7,879 nucleotides of DNA from Deltaproteobacteria bacterium. Its GTDB lineage: Bacteria; Desulfobacterota; Desulfobacteria; Desulfobacterales; ETH-SRB1. Numbering within the stretch: position 1 is the first letter of the stretch; each line of letters starts with the position of its first letter. The stretch is taken from the NCBI GenBank assembly GCA_003647525.1, contig QMMZ01000075.1, positions 1 through 7,879 on the forward strand, in the 5' to 3' direction. The notes under the pieces are model-generated. The model worked only from the letters and a program-made list of their open reading frames with translations. It had not been told where the DNA came from and ran no database searches. The position numbers and the translations under genes were made by a program. Positions 5,777-7,879 of the stretch are shown piece after piece.

Positions 5777-6316
5777 TTATATATTGCGCTGAACATTTAC
5801 ATTCATTACATCATATGATCGGAAAATAAGTTTTTCCTTTTCAAGTCTTTCAACCGGCAAAGAAATAAGTTCTGAAGAATTTAATTTCTTTTTTATCTCT
5901 TCCTTTGATGGAACAGCATTTAAACCATCGCCAAGCTTTTTGCCGGAAACAGTATCAAGAACTATCGCCGTCTTACCGTCTGAAACTACGGAAACTGGGA
6001 TCTGATGGCTTTCAAGCAGTCTTGAAGCAGCAATAATTTCCCTTTCCCTTGAGCCCAATGAAGCTGCAACACATTTTATCGCCATATATCTTGTCCTATC
6101 AACACAGACAACAAGGTCTATCTGCGATTTGTAAGGCTCCCCTGCAATAACAAGTTCAATATCGACATCGACCTCAATATCTTCTTTGGAAAATCCTTTT
6201 TCGTTAACCAAAAAACGTTCAACATCCTGTCTGTTCGCCTCAGCGCCAATGTCCGGCACCATTTCACCTGTAATAAAATCTGTAATCATTTCGTACGATT
6301 TTTTCACATCAGTCAT
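5777..6316 (-). CDS. HsdR N-terminal-like (HSDR_N_2) protein with incomplete nuclease motif
   Basis: The 179-residue protein matches the short stand-alone form of the type I restriction HsdR N-terminal domain (HSDR_N_2) that I know from deltaproteobacteria. Seen: DVERFLVNEKGFSKEDIEVD (31-50), then SQIDLVVCVD (64-73) supplying the acidic residue D67, then MAIKC (78-82), and REIIAASRLLESHQIPVSVVSDG (92-114) followed by AIVLDTVSGKKLGDGL. The usual ExK of the PD-(D/E)xK fold is reduced to AxK (A79, K81), so cutting activity is doubtful; relatives I recall also lack the acidic residue. I chose ATG 6316, preceded by AGAAAGG about 11 bases away. An upstream ATG at 6481 would add 55 residues with a hydrophobic stretch and has no ribosome site. 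There is no helicase or methylase partner nearby. Its role is unknown. It is divergent from the HTH-EIIA gene. Confidence 0.85.
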   Translation of the reverse strand: MTDVKKSYEMITDFITGEMVPDIGAEANRQDVERFLVNEKGFSKEDIEVDVDIELVIAGEPYKSQIDLVVCVDRTRYMAIKCVAASLGSREREIIAASRLLESHQIPVSVVSDGKTAIVLDTVSGKKLGDGLNAVPSKEEIKKKLNSSELISLPVERLEKEKLIFRSYDVMNVNVQRNI

Positions 6317-6573
6317 AATTATACAAACCTTTCTTAACTTGCTGATATTAGCCCATGGACTCACCGCCAAATAGATTCCCAATTTGCAACCTTCCGAAGT
6401 ATAATCCCGTTTTCCATAAAAAATAAAGAAAAAGATCACTAACCCGTATATTTTTTTTGATGCCTTTATTAAACTTGACATTTTTGAAATGAAGGATAAA
6501 TATTTTCAATTTATTCAACAGGTAATTTTTGTTAATTAATTAATATGATCAGTCTTATCCTTTTATTTGTAAT

Positions 6574-7260
6574 ATGAAACTTAATTTAAACGATATGGCA
6601 AGGTGCCTTGATCTTCCTGATAGTACTGTAGATCGTTGGATACGTCAGGGCAGAATACCGATACATAGAAGCGGAAATGGTTGTATATTTAAAGAGTCTA
6701 TTCTTGAAAAATGGGCATTTAATCACGGCCTTCGATTTTCTTTGCCAAATGAGGGTAAAAAAAAGGAACGGAACTTCGGGCTGACAAATCTTCTGCCTGC
6801 AATGCAACTCGGGGGAGTTTTTCATGATATTAAGGGCGATGATGTTGAATCAGTTCTTAAGTCGGCAGTGGATAAAGTGCCTGTTCCGGCAATAAATAAG
6901 GAAGGGCTATATGAAAGGCTGCTCGAAAGAGAAGCTTTAACATCAACAGGCATAGGCAAAGGCGTTGCTATCCCTCATCCACGCGCTCCTCTGCCGGAAG
7001 AAACAGACAAATCTTTAATAACTACGTGTTTTCTTGAAAAGTCGATAGATTTTGAGGCCGTTGATGACAGGGCTGTGTTTGTTATGTTCATTCTATTAAG
7101 CACATCTATAAAAAATCATTTACATCTTCTTTCAAGGCTTGCTTTTTGTGTACGCGATGATTCATTTGTCGAATTTTTGAGAACATATCCGGATAGTTCT
7201 TCACTTTTATCGAGAATAGCTGACTGTGAAAATCTACTCGACAGAGCAGAACATAATTAG
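6574..7260 (+). CDS. HTH domain fused to PTS EIIA (PtsN/fructose-type) domain
   Basis: Residues 3-50 form an excisionase/MerR-type helix-turn-helix (LNDMARCLDLPDSTVDRWIRQGRIPIHRSGNG, then ILEKWA). From about 80 to 222 follows a PTS EIIA type 2 domain, with the phosphorylation histidine H135 in GIGKGVAIPHPRAP and the later helix HLHLLSRLAF (182-191) typical of the fold. EIIA domains take a phosphate from HPr; fused to DNA-binding or stress proteins they act as sensors of carbon or nitrogen state and not as transporters. No EIIB or EIIC sugar permease follows. The next gene, 11 bases away, is a CLC channel, so the pair is likely one operon and the regulator may act on anion transport (inference). 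No ribosome site is evident before the ATG at 6574; the leader is AT-rich with three TTAA units (6532-6544). Confidence 0.9.
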   Translation: MKLNLNDMARCLDLPDSTVDRWIRQGRIPIHRSGNGCIFKESILEKWAFNHGLRFSLPNEGKKKERNFGLTNLLPAMQLGGVFHDIKGDDVESVLKSAVDKVPVPAINKEGLYERLLEREALTSTGIGKGVAIPHPRAPLPEETDKSLITTCFLEKSIDFEAVDDRAVFVMFILLSTSIKNHLHLLSRLAFCVRDDSFVEFLRTYPDSSSLLSRIADCENLLDRAEHN

Positions 7261-7271
7261 GTATTGAAAAC

Positions 7272-7879
7272 ATGCGCATTTTAAGACTTTGGCGACATCC
7301 TGCAAGCTGGACCATTTTTCGCCTCGACGACCGTCTTCTTCTAATTTTGATAGCTGTTATTGTAGGCACCTGCAGCGGGCTGGCGGCTGTTGCGCTTAAC
7401 CGGTCGCTTATTGCGATGTTTGACTGGCTTCATAATTTTCGTCATTATTGGTGGTCATTTATTATGCCTGCAATTGGGGCAGCTCTTTCTGCGCTCTTCC
7501 TGGACAAAATGGTAAAAGAAGGCGCCGGACACGGCGTGCCCGAAGTGATTTACAGCGTATCACGTTATGGCGGTTTGATGCGATTTCGTTCAAGTTTTTC
7601 TCGCCTGATATCCAGTTGTCTTACCATAGGCAGTGGAGGTTCAGCAGGCCCTGAGGCTCCTGTGGTTATGAGCGGAGCAGCTATTGGTTCAAATATTGCA
7701 AAACTTTTTTCTTTAAATGACCGCCAGCGTGTTACTATTGTTGGCTGCGGTGCTGCAGGTGCAATATCCTCTATTTTCAATGCTCCCATTGCAGGGATGG
7801 TCTTTTCTATTGAAGTAATTCTTGGAGAGTGGAAAGCTGTAAATATTGTTCCAATAGCAATTGCTTCTGTTGCAGGCAC
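7272..7879 (+). CDS. CLC-family chloride channel/transporter, 3' end outside window
   Basis: The 202 visible codons from ATG 7272 are open to the right edge. CLC proteins are dimeric inner-membrane anion channels or H+/Cl- exchangers. Signature blocks in order: a first hydrophobic helix LLLILIAVIVGTCSGLAAVAL (22-42), GAGHGVPEVI (84-93, the chloride-site motif usually GxGxPE), GSGGSAGPEAP (120-130) with the gating glutamate E128, and GCGAAGAISSIFNAPIAGMVFSIEVIL (158-184). At the position of the internal proton glutamate (E203 of the E. coli protein) it has valine (V182, in SIEV), as in eukaryotic channel-type CLCs, which favours a channel over an exchanger. The full protein should be 400-600 residues, perhaps with CBS domains outside the window. 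The gap to the HTH-EIIA gene is 11 bases, with only a weak ribosome site (TAGG). Confidence 0.93.
   Translation, partial: MRILRLWRHPASWTIFRLDDRLLLILIAVIVGTCSGLAAVALNRSLIAMFDWLHNFRHYWWSFIMPAIGAALSALFLDKMVKEGAGHGVPEVIYSVSRYGGLMRFRSSFSRLISSCLTIGSGGSAGPEAPVVMSGAAIGSNIAKLFSLNDRQRVTIVGCGAAGAISSIFNAPIAGMVFSIEVILGEWKAVNIVPIAIASVAG

Noticed and set aside
6317..6481. Longer N-terminus for the HsdR-N-like protein
   Set aside because: No ribosome site at the upstream ATG, and the added 55 residues with a hydrophobic stretch are not typical of the family; the internal ATG at 6316 fits better.
7448..7879. Further frames in the CLC region on both strands
   Set aside because: They overlap the CLC gene out of frame or antisense; CLC signature motifs are continuous in the chosen frame.

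Overview
The window looks like a chromosomal segment of an anaerobic Desulfobacterota (deltaproteobacterial) bacterium. This is inferred from gene families I associate with that group: a short HsdR-N-like protein of about 180 residues, an HTH-EIIA protein next to a CLC channel, and heptamer intergenic repeats. No 16S, tRNA or other phylogenetic marker is present, so the assignment is an inference. Base composition is patchy. Most of the window is moderately AT-rich, with GC-rich islands around 541-840 and 3540-3760.

Left half (1-4001), all on the minus strand: a decayed and rebuilt restriction-modification/defence locus. In transcription order it holds: a broken HsdR-type nuclease N-terminus (frameshifted at an A7 run, then cut off and joined to a fragment of an ORF6N phage-type gene); the N-terminal part of an AAA ATPase that seems truncated; a two-gene unit of an unrecognised 296-residue soluble protein and a 154-residue protein with four predicted membrane segments; a 200-base gap holding only a doubtful 59-codon frame; and the start of an adenine-specific DNA methyltransferase of the type III Mod kind that runs off the left edge. 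The methyltransferase is intact as far as visible while the restriction side is dead. The soluble/membrane pair sits between them as apparent cargo, and is the best candidate here for an undescribed defence module.

Middle (4166-5744): lipB (lipoyl synthesis) on the minus strand, then divergently a zinc-ribbon protein on the plus strand. Between them is an inverted arrangement of GTTCACG heptamer repeats.

Right part (5777-7879): a minus-strand HsdR-N-like protein with an incomplete nuclease motif. It is divergent from a plus-strand pair with an 11-base gap: an HTH-EIIA(PtsN-like) regulator and a CLC chloride transporter/channel that runs off the right edge. The pair suggests PTS-type phosphorylation linked to control of anion transport, which is inference. 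No rRNA, tRNA, CRISPR array or complete insertion sequence was seen.
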